From Nocardia cyriacigeorgica (GTDB taxonomy: Bacteria; Actinomycetota; Actinomycetes; Mycobacteriales; Mycobacteriaceae): a DNA stretch of 62,645 nt. Below are positions 44,738 through 54,879 of the stretch, piece after piece. The stretch's first letter is position 1; every line of letters starts with the position of its first letter. The notes below the pieces were generated by a model. The model was not told where the DNA came from. It ran no database searches and worked only from the letters and a program-made list of their open reading frames with translations. The position numbers and the translations under genes were made by a program. Where the stretch lies: positions 1 to 62,645 of the forward strand of contig NZ_JAAGVC010000033.1 of assembly GCF_010858045.1 (NCBI RefSeq). The letters are read 5' to 3'.

Positions 44738-46408
44738 ATGAGCGTCTGTCATCGCATCGTCGCCCTCTGCGCCGGACTGCTCAGCGTGAGCCTGCTTGCC
44801 GGATGCACCTCCGAGCCGCCGGCGTCGCCTGATACGACCCCACTCGTCTCGACGGACGATCTGCCCGAGGCCAAGCCCGGCGAGGTGCATCTGTTCGGAT
44901 TCAATGACCTGCACGGGCATCTGCAACCGCCGGAAGGTTCGAATGGACAGATCGCCGGGCACGAGGCGGGTGGAGCCGCCTACCTGGCGACGCATCTGGC
45001 GCGGCTGCGCACGGCCTACCCGGAGAGCGCGGTGCTGCTGGCCGGTGACAACTTCGGTGCCAGTCCGTTGGTGTCGTCGCTGTTCCACGACGAGCCGACG
45101 GTGCAGTATCTGAATGCGCTGCGACCTGCGGCGTCGGCCGTCGGGAACCACGAACTCGATGACGGTGTGCTGGAGCTGGCCCGGATGCAGCAGGGAGGGT
45201 GCGCGCTCGACGGGTGCTCGCCCGGAGCGCCGTTCACGGGGGCGGAGTTTCCCTACCTCGCGGCGAACATGACCAACAGCGAGGGGAAGCTGCCGCCCGG
45301 GCTTCGGCCGTGGACGATGATCGAGGCAGGCGGGCACAAGATCGGTGTGGTCGGTGTCGTGACACCAGAAACCGCTCAGATCGTTTTCCCGGAGGGCATT
45401 CGCGGATACAGCTTCAGCGATCCGGCGGACGCGGTCAACCGACACGTGCCGGACATGCTCAGCGCGGGCGCCGAGGTCATCGTCGGGTTGGTGCACGACG
45501 GCGGGAAACAGCAGGTGCCCGACGCCGACTACAACGGATGCGCGAACATCACGCCGAACGTGCCCGAGCTGGCCCGGCGCACCGATCCGGCGGTGCGCGT
45601 GCTGTTCACCGCCCACAGTCATCAGTCCTATGTGTGCGAATTCGACGGCAAGATCGTGACGCAGGCGGCCTCGTATGGGCGGCTGATCACCGACGTCACG
45701 CTGCGCTTCGGTAACGGTGGCGTGGACATTCGGGCCGTCAACCGGGTGGTGACCCGGGACGTAGCGCCGGATCCGGCCACGGTCGAGCTGATCGACTTCT
45801 TCGCCGCCGAAGCCGCGCCGAGGGCCGAGCGGGTGGTGGGAACCGCGGCCGAACCCTTGCCGAAATCGGCTGCACCGGGCGCGGAATCGCCGTTGGGCGA
45901 TGTGATCGCCGATGCCATGCTCGACACGACTGCCGGACCCGCGCAGGCGGTGGCGGCGTTCATGAATCCGGGTGGGGTGCGCGCCGATATCGGGGCGGGT
46001 CCGATCACGTTCGGCAGCATCTACCAGTCGCAGCCGTTCGGCAATCAGGTGGTGACCGTCAGCCTGACCGGTCGTCAGATTGTCGAGCTGCTCGAACAAC
46101 AGTGGAGCAAGCCGGATAAGCCGATCGTCCTGTCGGTGGCGGGCATCTCCTACGCCTATGACGATGCGGCGCCGATGGGCAACAAGGTCGATAGAAGCAG
46201 CATCCGAATCGGCGGAGAGCCGGTGAACGAGGTTGCGGTGTATCGGGTGACGACGAACAACTTCCTCGCCTCCGGTGGTGATGGGTTCAGTGTGTTCACC
46301 CGCGGGACCGATCTGACCGTTGGGCCGATGGATCTCGATGCGCTGGAGGCCTACCTCAACGGACGCGGACCGGTCGCACCACCGGCTCTCCGAGTGGAGC
46401 AGCGCTGA
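44738..46408 (+). CDS. UshA-like 5'-nucleotidase lipoprotein
   Basis: The 556-residue protein is exported and lipid-anchored: the signal peptide ends in LLAGC near residue 20. The calcineurin-like metallophosphoesterase domain has FGFNDLHGHL, LAGDNFGAS, GNHELDDG and a late FTAHSHQ that provide the metal ligands. The 5'-nucleotidase C-terminal domain follows, with MNPGGVRADI, YQSQPFGNQV and TNNFLASGGDGF substrate-binding segments. It should hydrolyse extracellular nucleotides for phosphate or purine salvage. The ATG at 44738 is chosen for the signal peptide; the frame is open 90 nt further upstream. It is convergent with the phosphatase gene. Confidence 0.9.
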   Translation: MSVCHRIVALCAGLLSVSLLAGCTSEPPASPDTTPLVSTDDLPEAKPGEVHLFGFNDLHGHLQPPEGSNGQIAGHEAGGAAYLATHLARLRTAYPESAVLLAGDNFGASPLVSSLFHDEPTVQYLNALRPAASAVGNHELDDGVLELARMQQGGCALDGCSPGAPFTGAEFPYLAANMTNSEGKLPPGLRPWTMIEAGGHKIGVVGVVTPETAQIVFPEGIRGYSFSDPADAVNRHVPDMLSAGAEVIVGLVHDGGKQQVPDADYNGCANITPNVPELARRTDPAVRVLFTAHSHQSYVCEFDGKIVTQAASYGRLITDVTLRFGNGGVDIRAVNRVVTRDVAPDPATVELIDFFAAEAAPRAERVVGTAAEPLPKSAAPGAESPLGDVIADAMLDTTAGPAQAVAAFMNPGGVRADIGAGPITFGSIYQSQPFGNQVVTVSLTGRQIVELLEQQWSKPDKPIVLSVAGISYAYDDAAPMGNKVDRSSIRIGGEPVNEVAVYRVTTNNFLASGGDGFSVFTRGTDLTVGPMDLDALEAYLNGRGPVAPPALRVEQR

Positions 46409-46537
46409 TCTTGGTTGCTGCCCACCCGCACGCGCCGCCCACGAAGACCACGTTGACGCCAGCGCGGTCACCAGGCACGACCGCGACCGAATGGACTAGG
46501 CACAGATGATGCCGGTCGCGGCTCGAACCGCGTCCGA

Positions 46538-47245
46538 TCAGGCGATGCTCTCGTTCACACTGGCACCCCAGCGCACGAGCTTCAGCCGCCCTTGATCCTG
46601 AATCCACTGGGAAATTGACGCATTCGGGACCGGCGGCAGTTCGTCGAACAGCTCCGACCCCGGACCTGCGAAGATGCGACGCAGCGCGGCGATGGTCGCA
46701 TCGTGGGCGACGATCAGGATGTGGGCTCGGGCGGCGGGGCGTTCGAGGTCGTTGATGAGATCGCGCACCCGCAGGGTGACGTCGGCGAGCGATTCGCCAC
46801 CTGGCGGGCGGTAGAACCAATCCCCCAGGCGCGCTCGGCGTTCGGCTTCTTCGGGAGCGTCGCGCCGAATCGCGGCGGGTGACCACAGCTCCAGCGCGCC
46901 CATTTCGCGGTCCCGCAGGCGTTCGTCGACCACCACGACCGGATCGTCGCCGCCACCGTGCGCGGCCTGCTCCATCGCCGCCCACGTGTGTCGCGTGCGC
47001 AGATATGGCGAGCAGAGAACAATCCGGGGACGGTCGCCGCCGAGCCGGGACCACCACGCGCCGAGTGCCGCAGCCTGCTGCCGGCCCAGCGCGGACAGTT
47101 CGATGGTCCGATCAGGGACGCGAGGGCGGGTGTCGGCGTCGGGACGTTCGGCGGCAGCGTTCACGGTGCTCTGGCCGTGTCTGATCGCCCAGACACCGGC
47201 GATCTCGGTCGGCCGGGGAAGCGGGTAGGCGATCGCTTCATCCAC
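46538..47245 (-). CDS. Histidine phosphatase-family protein
   Basis: The 235-residue protein belongs to the phosphoglycerate-mutase-like phosphatases: catalytic RHG in VWAIRHGQSTVN near residue 20, LSALGRQQAAALG near 52, VLCSPYLRTRHTW near 77, and the second His in ILIVAHDATIAALRR near 178. Substrate unknown. The GTG start lies 4 nt after the stop of the UvrD-like helicase gene, and no separate ribosome site is seen, so it is probably translated by coupling from the helicase mRNA. Confidence 0.88.
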   Translation of the reverse strand: MDEAIAYPLPRPTEIAGVWAIRHGQSTVNAAAERPDADTRPRVPDRTIELSALGRQQAAALGAWWSRLGGDRPRIVLCSPYLRTRHTWAAMEQAAHGGGDDPVVVVDERLRDREMGALELWSPAAIRRDAPEEAERRARLGDWFYRPPGGESLADVTLRVRDLINDLERPAARAHILIVAHDATIAALRRIFAGPGSELFDELPPVPNASISQWIQDQGRLKLVRWGASVNESIA

Positions 47246-47249
47246 CGTG

Positions 47250-49202
47250 TCAGTCTGTCAGATAGGCGACCCACAGGTAGTCCCGTGGCCGGCTCACCGC
47301 CACCAATCGTTGACGTGCGATTAGTTCCGCGCGGTCTCGGGCGCCGCCGGTGAGGTGGGCGGTATCGAATGGCTTGTCCGCGATGTGGAAGACGGCGGCG
47401 AAATCCATGCCCTTGGCCCGATAGACGGTGCCGACCTTGATGCAGTCGAGTTGCGTGCCGTCGTATTCTTCGAGCGAAAGCACCGGGAAGTTGGCCTGTT
47501 CCAGGACTTCTTGGAAGTGCGCCGCATCCTTTCTGGTGTTGACGATGACGGCGATATCGGTGGCGGCCAGACCCGAGTCCTTGATCGCGCGGACCAGCAC
47601 CGTGTCGATATCGGCGCGGCCGACGAAACGCTCGCTGGCATCGCCGCCGGGTAGCACCGAGTCGCTGTCACGCAGCACGAATCCGCGACCACCGTCCAGA
47701 TCGTCGACACTGTTTCCTGCCTCGATCTGCTGGGTGTAGCGCAGGATCGCTTCGCGGTTGCGGTAGTTCCGCCGCAGTATGCGCCCGCGCCCCAGCAGTG
47801 GAATTCCGGCATCGGAGATGCGCCAGCCACCCGCATAGACCTGCTGCTGCCCGTCGCCGACCATGAGCAGGTTCGCGTCCGGGCCACCGCCGGCGATCTG
47901 GTGGACCAGGCGCAGCTGCATCAAGGTGAAATCCTGGACCTCGTCGACGACGACCATCGCGTAATCTTCGGTGCTGTCCAACGGCCTGGCCCGCAATTCA
48001 TCGATCGCCTTGCGGATGATGTCGTTGAAATCGTCGGCGCCACGATTGGCCATGCGTGCCTGATACGGGCGATACAGGTGCTCCCACACGTAGTCCCGGC
48101 GGCTGCCGTGGAGTTGAATACCGTCGCGGCCGGTGCGTTTGATCGCTTTGTACGCATCGCGCGTCTCCAGGCCACGGCCTTTGATCGTGCGATCCAGCTC
48201 GTCTTGCCAATACTGGTAATCGGTGCCCTCGATCCGGCCCAGCACCTCGCGCGCCCGGCTCCAGGCGCGGGCGAAGGCATCTTCTCTGATGGTGGAGTCG
48301 AGGTAGTAGGGGACTTCGCGGCGTTTCAAGAACTCGATCGTCCACGCGTGCAGGCCGATGAACTTTGCCCGGCCACGCGCGTGCGGGGCCAGATGAGCAA
48401 AGCTCTGCTCGTGATAGGCGGGCAGTGTCTTGACGAAGCTGGTGAACAGCAGCCTGCCAGGATTGTGTTTGGCGAAATGCGCCATCCGATGCAGCGCTAC
48501 CACCGTTTTCCCGGTGCCCGCCGGGCCGCTGAATCGGGCCGGGCCGGTGAAATTCGCGTGCACCAGGGCGAGCTGTTCCGGGTCGAGGAACGTCATCCAC
48601 TCGCGGAAAGGGCGGGCCAACCCGTTCGCCCTCGCATCCTCTGCCAGCGACGATTCGCCGAACAGACCGTCGGATGCCACCGCGTCGGCAGCGGGCGCGG
48701 ATTCGGTGGAAATGCGTTGATACCAGGTCAATCGGTCCGACACCGTCAAGGCGATGTCGCGGGCACGGCGCTTCGACAGCTTGGTCTCGCCCGCGATGAG
48801 TGTTTCGCGAATGGTCGATTCATCGACCGCGAGAAACTGATCGTGCGGTTCCACCCGCGCCGCCGAGGTCATCAGCAGCATGATGTCGAGCATGTGCGGG
48901 ACGAACTGTTCACGCCCGAACAGCAGGCCCGCGAAGGCCTCCTCGGCATGTTTGCGGACCCGGGCCAGATAAGCGCGCGAGGGCACGACATCGGTGAACA
49001 CCAAGGCGTACACACCCGTACGGCCGATCGCGAACCCTGATGCTCGCCCCTCGTTGTCGCCGGCGCGATCGACCAATAGATGCCAATCGCGTTCGGACAA
49101 CGGAACCGAAAGAAACCGCCGCTGCGCCGCCGTGAGCCGCGGCAGATCAGCGAGTTCGCGCTCGACCCACCGGCGCCTGCGCTCACGAGCAATGTCGGTC
49201 AT
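47250..49202 (-). CDS. UvrD/Rep-like SF1 helicase (paralogue A) with degenerate NERD-like N-terminus
   Basis: The 650-residue protein has Walker A GPAGTGKTVVALHRM near residue 225, motif II VVDEVQDFTL near 417, GDGQQQVYAGG, RRNYRNREAIL and a final VYRAKGMDF. The N-terminal 120 residues (WHLLVDR ... GFAIGRTGVYALVFTDV) resemble the first strands of a NERD nuclease-related domain, but the usual catalytic Lys after the strand is absent. ATG at 49202 follows AGGGGA; the frame is open 400 nt further without similarity. It is transcribed away from a close paralogue at 50434 and is followed by the histidine phosphatase gene. A role in DNA repair or defence is likely but unproven. Confidence 0.85.
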   Translation of the reverse strand: MTDIARERRRRWVERELADLPRLTAAQRRFLSVPLSERDWHLLVDRAGDNEGRASGFAIGRTGVYALVFTDVVPSRAYLARVRKHAEEAFAGLLFGREQFVPHMLDIMLLMTSAARVEPHDQFLAVDESTIRETLIAGETKLSKRRARDIALTVSDRLTWYQRISTESAPAADAVASDGLFGESSLAEDARANGLARPFREWMTFLDPEQLALVHANFTGPARFSGPAGTGKTVVALHRMAHFAKHNPGRLLFTSFVKTLPAYHEQSFAHLAPHARGRAKFIGLHAWTIEFLKRREVPYYLDSTIREDAFARAWSRAREVLGRIEGTDYQYWQDELDRTIKGRGLETRDAYKAIKRTGRDGIQLHGSRRDYVWEHLYRPYQARMANRGADDFNDIIRKAIDELRARPLDSTEDYAMVVVDEVQDFTLMQLRLVHQIAGGGPDANLLMVGDGQQQVYAGGWRISDAGIPLLGRGRILRRNYRNREAILRYTQQIEAGNSVDDLDGGRGFVLRDSDSVLPGGDASERFVGRADIDTVLVRAIKDSGLAATDIAVIVNTRKDAAHFQEVLEQANFPVLSLEEYDGTQLDCIKVGTVYRAKGMDFAAVFHIADKPFDTAHLTGGARDRAELIARQRLVAVSRPRDYLWVAYLTD

Positions 49203-49670
49203 GAGTGATCCCCTGCTTTCGGATGATGTTTGCATCCGAGGAGGAAGTTTACCGGAACATTGTTGCTTCAACAGTGAATTCTGCTCGTTGCCAACATAAT
49301 TGGCGAATGTTCTTGCAGATGTCGTTGCATTTGCTTCGCACGGTTCGGCAGCCGGATCAGTGCGTGATCCACGCGAGTCGACGACTGCGTCGGTGACGGC
49401 ACACCGGCTGATGGTCCGGCGCCCCGCACCTCCCGACACCGCACCGGCAGCCCGCTGGCCACCCGCCGTCCGCAGCCGGAGCCGCAGATCAACAAGGCGA
49501 TTCCGCGCCCGGCAGGACGTTCGACACGACACGCCGTCGGCTTCCGAAAACGCCGTTCCGACAGGGCGTGTGCGACGGATCCCGGGCGAAACCTGGCGCA
49601 CGGAATTCCACGAATGCCATGCTGCTCACAGCCGATCGCGATCCGGCGATCATCTGCGAGGGGGATGTCG
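49203..49670. promoter_or_regulatory. Divergent intergenic region with inverted repeats
   Basis: This 468-bp gap is partly rich in A+T. TCGGATG-N7-CATCCGA (49219-49239) sits in the 5'-UTR of the minus-strand helicase gene, and GCCAA-N5-TTGGC (49290-49304) is farther upstream near its probable promoter. From 49380 to 49660 no gene or clear motif is seen; long open frames there are Arg/Pro-rich shadows. Confidence 0.4.
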
Positions 49671-50216
49671 ATGGATGAGTTCCGCATCGAACTGCTGCCT
49701 ATTCCCATGTACGAACCTCCGTCGCGGCCGTACACGCCGCGCGGTTCGCGGAATCCGCTACCGGAAGGCCATGAGGCCGTGCCGTGCCGGAGTCGCTTAC
49801 GCCCTCGGACGGCGCAGGCCCCCCATCGAGAACCCGCAGGAATCCGCCGGGCGGCGTGCTCGGTGGCGAGGTCGAATCACGGCGGTGAGGCGTTGGAACA
49901 GGCACGGCTGGCCGCCGAACGATCGCTGCGGGTGGCACTGGAAGTACTCGACCATCGACGGCCCGTCTCGCAGCTGTCGGGCATTGCCGATGAACGCACG
50001 GTCGCGGCGGTCGGCACCTTGGTGCGGGCCGACCTCGTGCCGAGCAGGGAACTCGGCGCCGCCGTCCTGGCGGGGCTACATGTGGAGATGATCGACGAGC
50101 AGACGGCGGAGATCTGCGCCCGCTATCTGCGCGGTTCGCGCCGGCTTGCGCTAGCGGCACGGATCGAGCGATCGGGTACCCGAGATTGGCACCTGACCGC
50201 GCTGCGGTTGAGCTGA
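49671..50216 (+). CDS. Rv3235-like family protein
   Basis: The 181-residue product has a short conserved start (IELLPIPMYEPPSRPY), a variable Arg/Pro-rich middle, and a C-terminal domain with LRVALEVLDHRRPVSQLSGI and a late LRGSRRLALAARIERSG. This order is typical of Rv3235-family proteins, usually found beside secA in mycobacteria. ATG at 49671 is 6 nt after GAGGGGG. Its place between two helicases is unusual. The middle part is of uncertain frame. Function unknown. Confidence 0.7.
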   Translation: MDEFRIELLPIPMYEPPSRPYTPRGSRNPLPEGHEAVPCRSRLRPRTAQAPHREPAGIRRAACSVARSNHGGEALEQARLAAERSLRVALEVLDHRRPVSQLSGIADERTVAAVGTLVRADLVPSRELGAAVLAGLHVEMIDEQTAEICARYLRGSRRLALAARIERSGTRDWHLTALRLS

Positions 50217-50433
50217 CCACGCCGGGCGCGGATCGGTCCCGCGGATGGCGGCGGGCATGGCATCGAAGGGCGTGGTGATCATGGCGCCGCCGGCACCGCA
50301 GCGGCGCGGGAATCGTACGGTCGAGCCGCTCCGTGGATTGGTTACGTTCTGGTCTCCGGCATCGAAACCCGCACGGCCGCAAGGGATCAACCGTACTGTT
50401 GATTGCTGGAAGTCGAGCAGCAAGGGGGTCGCG

Positions 50434-52434
50434 ATGACCAACAGCGATTCGAGACGGACCAGGGTGTATCAGACCCTTCGGCAGATTCCGGACCTCACCC
50501 CGCGGCATCGGAACTTCTTGAGCGTGCCGTTGATCGACGACGCCTGGCATGTGCTCCTACACCGAGACTTGCCCCATCATCCGGCGAACGAGGCTGCCGC
50601 GATCGTGGTCGGCAGCCGCGGCGTGCACCTGCTGATCTTCGTCGAGCCAGGACGGCGGTTCCACCGCACCGACGACATCGCCCGCACGGCACGGCCGTTC
50701 GTCGCAGGGCTGCACAATGATCGGCATTACCTCGTCGCACAACGCATGCGCACGATCCTGCTGTTGCCCGACGGCGTCGCGGTAGCGGGTTCCGGACGCG
50801 ACATTCCGACGCGGCCTGCCGACTTCGCCGCGACCTTGTCGCGGCTGGACAGGGATTTCAGCCCAGCACGAGCGCGGGCGATCGCGGACGAGATCGAGTC
50901 AAGGGCGGCGTCGAACTACCGGCGGATACGCATCGAAGCACCAGAGCCGAATCCCACGGAATCGGCACTGCTCGACCGCTCGGATCTGGTGGCGCAACAG
51001 CGGGCGAGCGCCGCCAACCGCCCACTCGATGAGTGGACGACCTTTCGCGACCCGGAACTGATCGATCTGATCAATCGGACGTTCGGCGGCCCGGCACGGA
51101 TCAGTGGTCCGGCGGGCACCGGGAAAACGGTGGTAGCGCTGCATCGGATGGCCCGCCACCTTCGGCACAACAGCGGGCCGGTGCTGTACACAACCTTCGT
51201 CACCACCCTTGCGGCTTGTCAGCGCACATATTTTCGACGCCTCGCGCCCGTGGTTCGCGATCGGGCCGAATTCGCCGGACTGCACGCATGGGCGAGACAG
51301 CTGATAGACAACCGCGGCGGCCATATCGAGATCGAGCCCACTCGGACCGATGACGCCTTCCAGCAAGCCTGGCGCCACGCCGGGACGACCCTCGCCGCCA
51401 TCGATGCCCGCGCCGATTACTGGCGGACCGAAATCGATCGGGTCATCAAGGGTCGCGGCATCCCGGACCTCCCGCACTACTGGGAACACGACCGCACCGG
51501 ACGCAGCGGCCCTGATCTGAATCGCGACCAACGCGAACTCGTCTGGAACGAGCTCTATCTCCCGTACTGCGACATCCTGCGTCGACAGCGGCTCGGCGAC
51601 TTCAACGACATGATCACCCTTGCGCTCGAGATGCTGACCGAGAAGCCGTACGAGAAGCCCTACGGGATGGTCGTCGTCGACGAGATCCAGGACATCACCC
51701 TCAACGGGCTCCGCCTGGCCCACGCCATCGCCGGCGGTGGTGCGGACGCACCACTGCTACTCGTCGGCGACGGCCAGCAACAGGTGTACGAGGGCGGCTG
51801 CCGACCGGCCGATGCCGGTATCGACGTGCGCGGACGCACGGCGGTGCTCCGCGTGAACTACCGCAACAGAGAAGCGGTCTACCGCCGGGCCGTGACGGTC
51901 AACGCGGTGAACGCCCTCGGCCGGTTCGACGGGTTGCCCGGATGCGCACTCAACGAGGCGCGCTTCGTGCTACCCGGCGGCGCGACCGTCGACTGGCAGG
52001 GCTCGGTCGATGAGCTCGACGCCGCCCTGCTCGCCGCCATCCGTCGACGCTCGGCCCCGCTGGGTGAACTCGCCGTCATCACGACGACCCGCCAACTCGC
52101 CGCCACGGTCGTCGACGGACTGCGGAAGGCAGGCGTCGGCGCGACCGCGCTGGAGGACTACCGCGGCGAGCGCACGGACAAGATCAAAGTGGGCACCGTT
52201 CACCGGGCGAAGGGCCTCGAGTTCAGGGGAATCTTCTACGTCACCGAACCACCCCGGCCGTTGACACCCGGTTCCCCGGGAGCCGATCGGCAACGGGCCG
52301 AGCTCTGGGACCGCCAGACAATGGTCGCCATCACCCGGGCGCGTGACTTCGCCTGGGTCGGGTTCCTCGCTCGCACGCCGGACCGGCGCGACCACGGCTG
52401 GGATCGGGTCAACCGTGCGACGTCGATCGGCTAG
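50434..52434 (+). CDS. UvrD/Rep-like SF1 helicase (paralogue B) with degenerate NERD-like N-terminus
   Basis: The 666-residue protein parallels the 47250-49202 product over its full length: TPRHRNFLSVPLIDDAWHVL at the start, AAIVVGSRGVHLLIFVEPG in the NERD-like part (no catalytic Lys), Walker A GPAGTGKTVVALHRM near 225, VVDEIQDITL near 414, GDGQQQVYEGG, RVNYRNREAVY and VHRAKGLEF. Spacing of the motifs is almost identical, so the two arose by duplication, then diverged. ATG 50434 follows AAGGGGG. It lies 217 bp after the Rv3235-like gene and 118 bp before EF-G2. Confidence 0.85.
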   Translation: MTNSDSRRTRVYQTLRQIPDLTPRHRNFLSVPLIDDAWHVLLHRDLPHHPANEAAAIVVGSRGVHLLIFVEPGRRFHRTDDIARTARPFVAGLHNDRHYLVAQRMRTILLLPDGVAVAGSGRDIPTRPADFAATLSRLDRDFSPARARAIADEIESRAASNYRRIRIEAPEPNPTESALLDRSDLVAQQRASAANRPLDEWTTFRDPELIDLINRTFGGPARISGPAGTGKTVVALHRMARHLRHNSGPVLYTTFVTTLAACQRTYFRRLAPVVRDRAEFAGLHAWARQLIDNRGGHIEIEPTRTDDAFQQAWRHAGTTLAAIDARADYWRTEIDRVIKGRGIPDLPHYWEHDRTGRSGPDLNRDQRELVWNELYLPYCDILRRQRLGDFNDMITLALEMLTEKPYEKPYGMVVVDEIQDITLNGLRLAHAIAGGGADAPLLLVGDGQQQVYEGGCRPADAGIDVRGRTAVLRVNYRNREAVYRRAVTVNAVNALGRFDGLPGCALNEARFVLPGGATVDWQGSVDELDAALLAAIRRRSAPLGELAVITTTRQLAATVVDGLRKAGVGATALEDYRGERTDKIKVGTVHRAKGLEFRGIFYVTEPPRPLTPGSPGADRQRAELWDRQTMVAITRARDFAWVGFLARTPDRRDHGWDRVNRATSIG

Positions 52435-52552
52435 AGGTGCACGCGACCTCGGGCGATTCCGCTTCCGAACTGTTCGTCGAACCGTGGACGCGAGTACCTC
52501 GGCGGTGGGAAGCTCGATATAACCGCGTGTCGATTCCCGAGGACGGTGAGTC

Positions 52553-54715
52553 ATGGTGGACAGAGCGAACGGGGTGGGGCGGCCGGAGGCCATCCGGAAT
52601 GTGGTGCTGGTCGGGGGTAGCGGGTCGGGGAAAACGACATTGGTGGAGGCGTTGGCGCTGGCCACCGGGTCGGTGAACCGGGCGGGGCGGGTGGAGGACG
52701 GTACCTCGCTGTCGGATTACGACGAGATCGAACAACGTCAGCACCGGTCGGTGCAATTGTCGGTGGTGCCGGTGCAGTGGGAGGGGGTGAAGATCAACCT
52801 GATCGATACACCGGGGTATGCGGATTTCGTCGGCGAACTGCGCGCCGGGTTGCGGGCGGCGGATGCGGCGTTGTTCGTGGTGTCGGCAGCCGAAGGGGTG
52901 GAAGGAGTCGCCGGATCGACCCGAGCTCTGTGGGAGGAATGCGCGAGCGTGGGGATGCCGCGCGCCATCGTGCTCACGCATCTGGATACCGCGCGCGCCG
53001 ACTTCGAGGAGATGACGCGGACCTGTCAGGCGCTGCTCGGCCGCGAATCGGCGGAGAATGTGCTGCCACTGCATCTGCCGGTGTACGGACCCGCCGCCGC
53101 CGATGGCCATCGGCCGGCGACCGGATTGATGGAGCTGCTGGAACAGCGGATCGCCGACTATTCGACCGGCCGGCGCACCTGGAAGGAACCCTCCGACGCA
53201 GAGCTGGCGATGATCGGACCGGCCAGGGACCGGCTGATCGAGGGCATCATCGCCGAAAGCGAAGACGAAACCCTGATGGAGCGGTACCTCGGCGGCGAGA
53301 CGATCGAGCTGAGCACGCTGATCAGAGACCTGGAGCGCGCGGTGGTGCGCGCCAGCTTCCACCCCGTTCTGTTCGCGGCGCCCGCCGCCGAGGAGGGGTT
53401 GCAGGGGCTCGGCACCCTGGAAATGCTCGAGCTGATGACCGCCGGGTTCCCCACCCCCGCCGAACACGAGGTGTCGGCGGTGCATCTGGCGAACGGCTCG
53501 AAACCCACTCCCCTGCACTGTGATCCGTCCGGCGAGCTGGCGGCCGAGGTCATCCGGACCTCGTCGGATCCGTACGTCGGCCGGGTCTCGCTGGTGCGGG
53601 TGTTCTCCGGCACCCTGCACGCCGACGACACCGTGCACATCTGCGGGCACGGCTCGGGCACCGACCACGACGCCGACGAACGCGTCGGCGGGATCACCGC
53701 CCCGTTCGGTAAGCAGCAACGCCCGCTGCGCGAGGCCGTCGCCGGTGACATCGCCTATGTCACCAAGCTCGGTCACGCCGAAACCGGCGACACCCTGTCC
53801 GGTACCGGCTCGCCGCTGCTGATCGAACCGTGGCAGATGCCGGAACCCCTGCTGCCCATCGCGATTCGCGCGCACAGCAAGGCCGATGAGGACAAGCTGT
53901 CGCAGAGCCTGTCGCGGCTGGTGGCCGAGGATCCGGCGATCCGGGTGGAGAACAACGACCGCACCCACCAGCTGGTGCTGTGGTGCCTGGGTGAGGCGCA
54001 TCGTGACGTCGCGCTGGAACGGTTGCGCACCCGGTTCGGTGTGCAGGTCGATACCGAAGAACACAAGGTCGCGCTGCGGGAAACCTTCGGCGGCAAGGCA
54101 ACCGGGCGCGGCAGGCATGTGAAGCAGTCCGGCGGGCACGGGCAGTACGCGGTGTGTGAGATCGAGGTCGAGCCGCTGCCGGAGGGATCGGGGATCGAGT
54201 TCGTCGACAAGGTGGTCGGCGGGGCGGTGCCCCGGCAGTTCGTCAGCTCGGTGGAGAAGGGCGTGCGCGCGCAGGCCGCGCGCGGTGTCGCCACGGGATA
54301 TCCGCTGGTCGATGTGCGGGTGACGTTGCTCGACGGTAAGGCGCATTCGGTCGATTCCTCCGATGCCGCATTCCAGACCGCCGGTGCGCTCGCGCTGCGC
54401 GAGGCGGCGGCAGGCGGCCGGATCGATCTGCTCGAACCGATCGCGGAGGTTCGGGTCAAGGTGCCCGACGACTACCTCGGGGCCGCGCTCACCGACCTCT
54501 CGGTGCGCCGCGCTCGCATCCTCGGCACCGAACCGGCCGAGAGGGGGCGCACGCTGATCCGCGCGGAGGTTCCCGAACTCGAACTGTCCCGGTATGCGGT
54601 GGATCTGCGCTCGCTGACCCACGGCGTCGCGCACTTCAGCCGCGACTACCTACGTCATGACCCGATGCCGGCGCAGCTGGCGGAGCGGGTGCGGAAGGAA
54701 TCGGTGTCGGCCTGA
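52553..54715 (+). CDS. fusA2: Elongation factor G-like protein EF-G2
   Basis: The 720-residue protein is a translational GTPase of the EF-G2 subfamily: G1 GGSGSGKTTL near residue 21, G3 IDTPGYADF near 83, G4 position THLD near 142 in place of NKxD, then domains II-V with a late RGRHVKQSGGHGQYAVCE. The G4 substitution fits this subfamily, which is paralogous to the essential EF-G and whose role is unclear; members often lack translocase activity. GAGGACGGTGAG lies before the ATG. It marks the return to core genome. Confidence 0.85.
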   Translation: MVDRANGVGRPEAIRNVVLVGGSGSGKTTLVEALALATGSVNRAGRVEDGTSLSDYDEIEQRQHRSVQLSVVPVQWEGVKINLIDTPGYADFVGELRAGLRAADAALFVVSAAEGVEGVAGSTRALWEECASVGMPRAIVLTHLDTARADFEEMTRTCQALLGRESAENVLPLHLPVYGPAAADGHRPATGLMELLEQRIADYSTGRRTWKEPSDAELAMIGPARDRLIEGIIAESEDETLMERYLGGETIELSTLIRDLERAVVRASFHPVLFAAPAAEEGLQGLGTLEMLELMTAGFPTPAEHEVSAVHLANGSKPTPLHCDPSGELAAEVIRTSSDPYVGRVSLVRVFSGTLHADDTVHICGHGSGTDHDADERVGGITAPFGKQQRPLREAVAGDIAYVTKLGHAETGDTLSGTGSPLLIEPWQMPEPLLPIAIRAHSKADEDKLSQSLSRLVAEDPAIRVENNDRTHQLVLWCLGEAHRDVALERLRTRFGVQVDTEEHKVALRETFGGKATGRGRHVKQSGGHGQYAVCEIEVEPLPEGSGIEFVDKVVGGAVPRQFVSSVEKGVRAQAARGVATGYPLVDVRVTLLDGKAHSVDSSDAAFQTAGALALREAAAGGRIDLLEPIAEVRVKVPDDYLGAALTDLSVRRARILGTEPAERGRTLIRAEVPELELSRYAVDLRSLTHGVAHFSRDYLRHDPMPAQLAERVRKESVSA

Positions 54716-54879
54716 CGCCTCCGCACTCGCCACGGCGTTTCGGTCGACGAACCAGCGCGCCGACAAGCCGCAGGATGTGCCGGCGCACACCGTGCCGAAG
54801 GGTCACGGCTCGAGCGATTCGACCGCTGTGATGGCGGTCCCCAATGGGTTGCGGACACGGTGCCCGGGGTGTTTACTTT

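Noticed and set aside
44711..46471. 586-codon minus-strand frame opposite the nucleotidase
   Set aside because: Arg/His-rich shadow with no domain; the plus strand has signal peptide, lipobox and all metal ligands.
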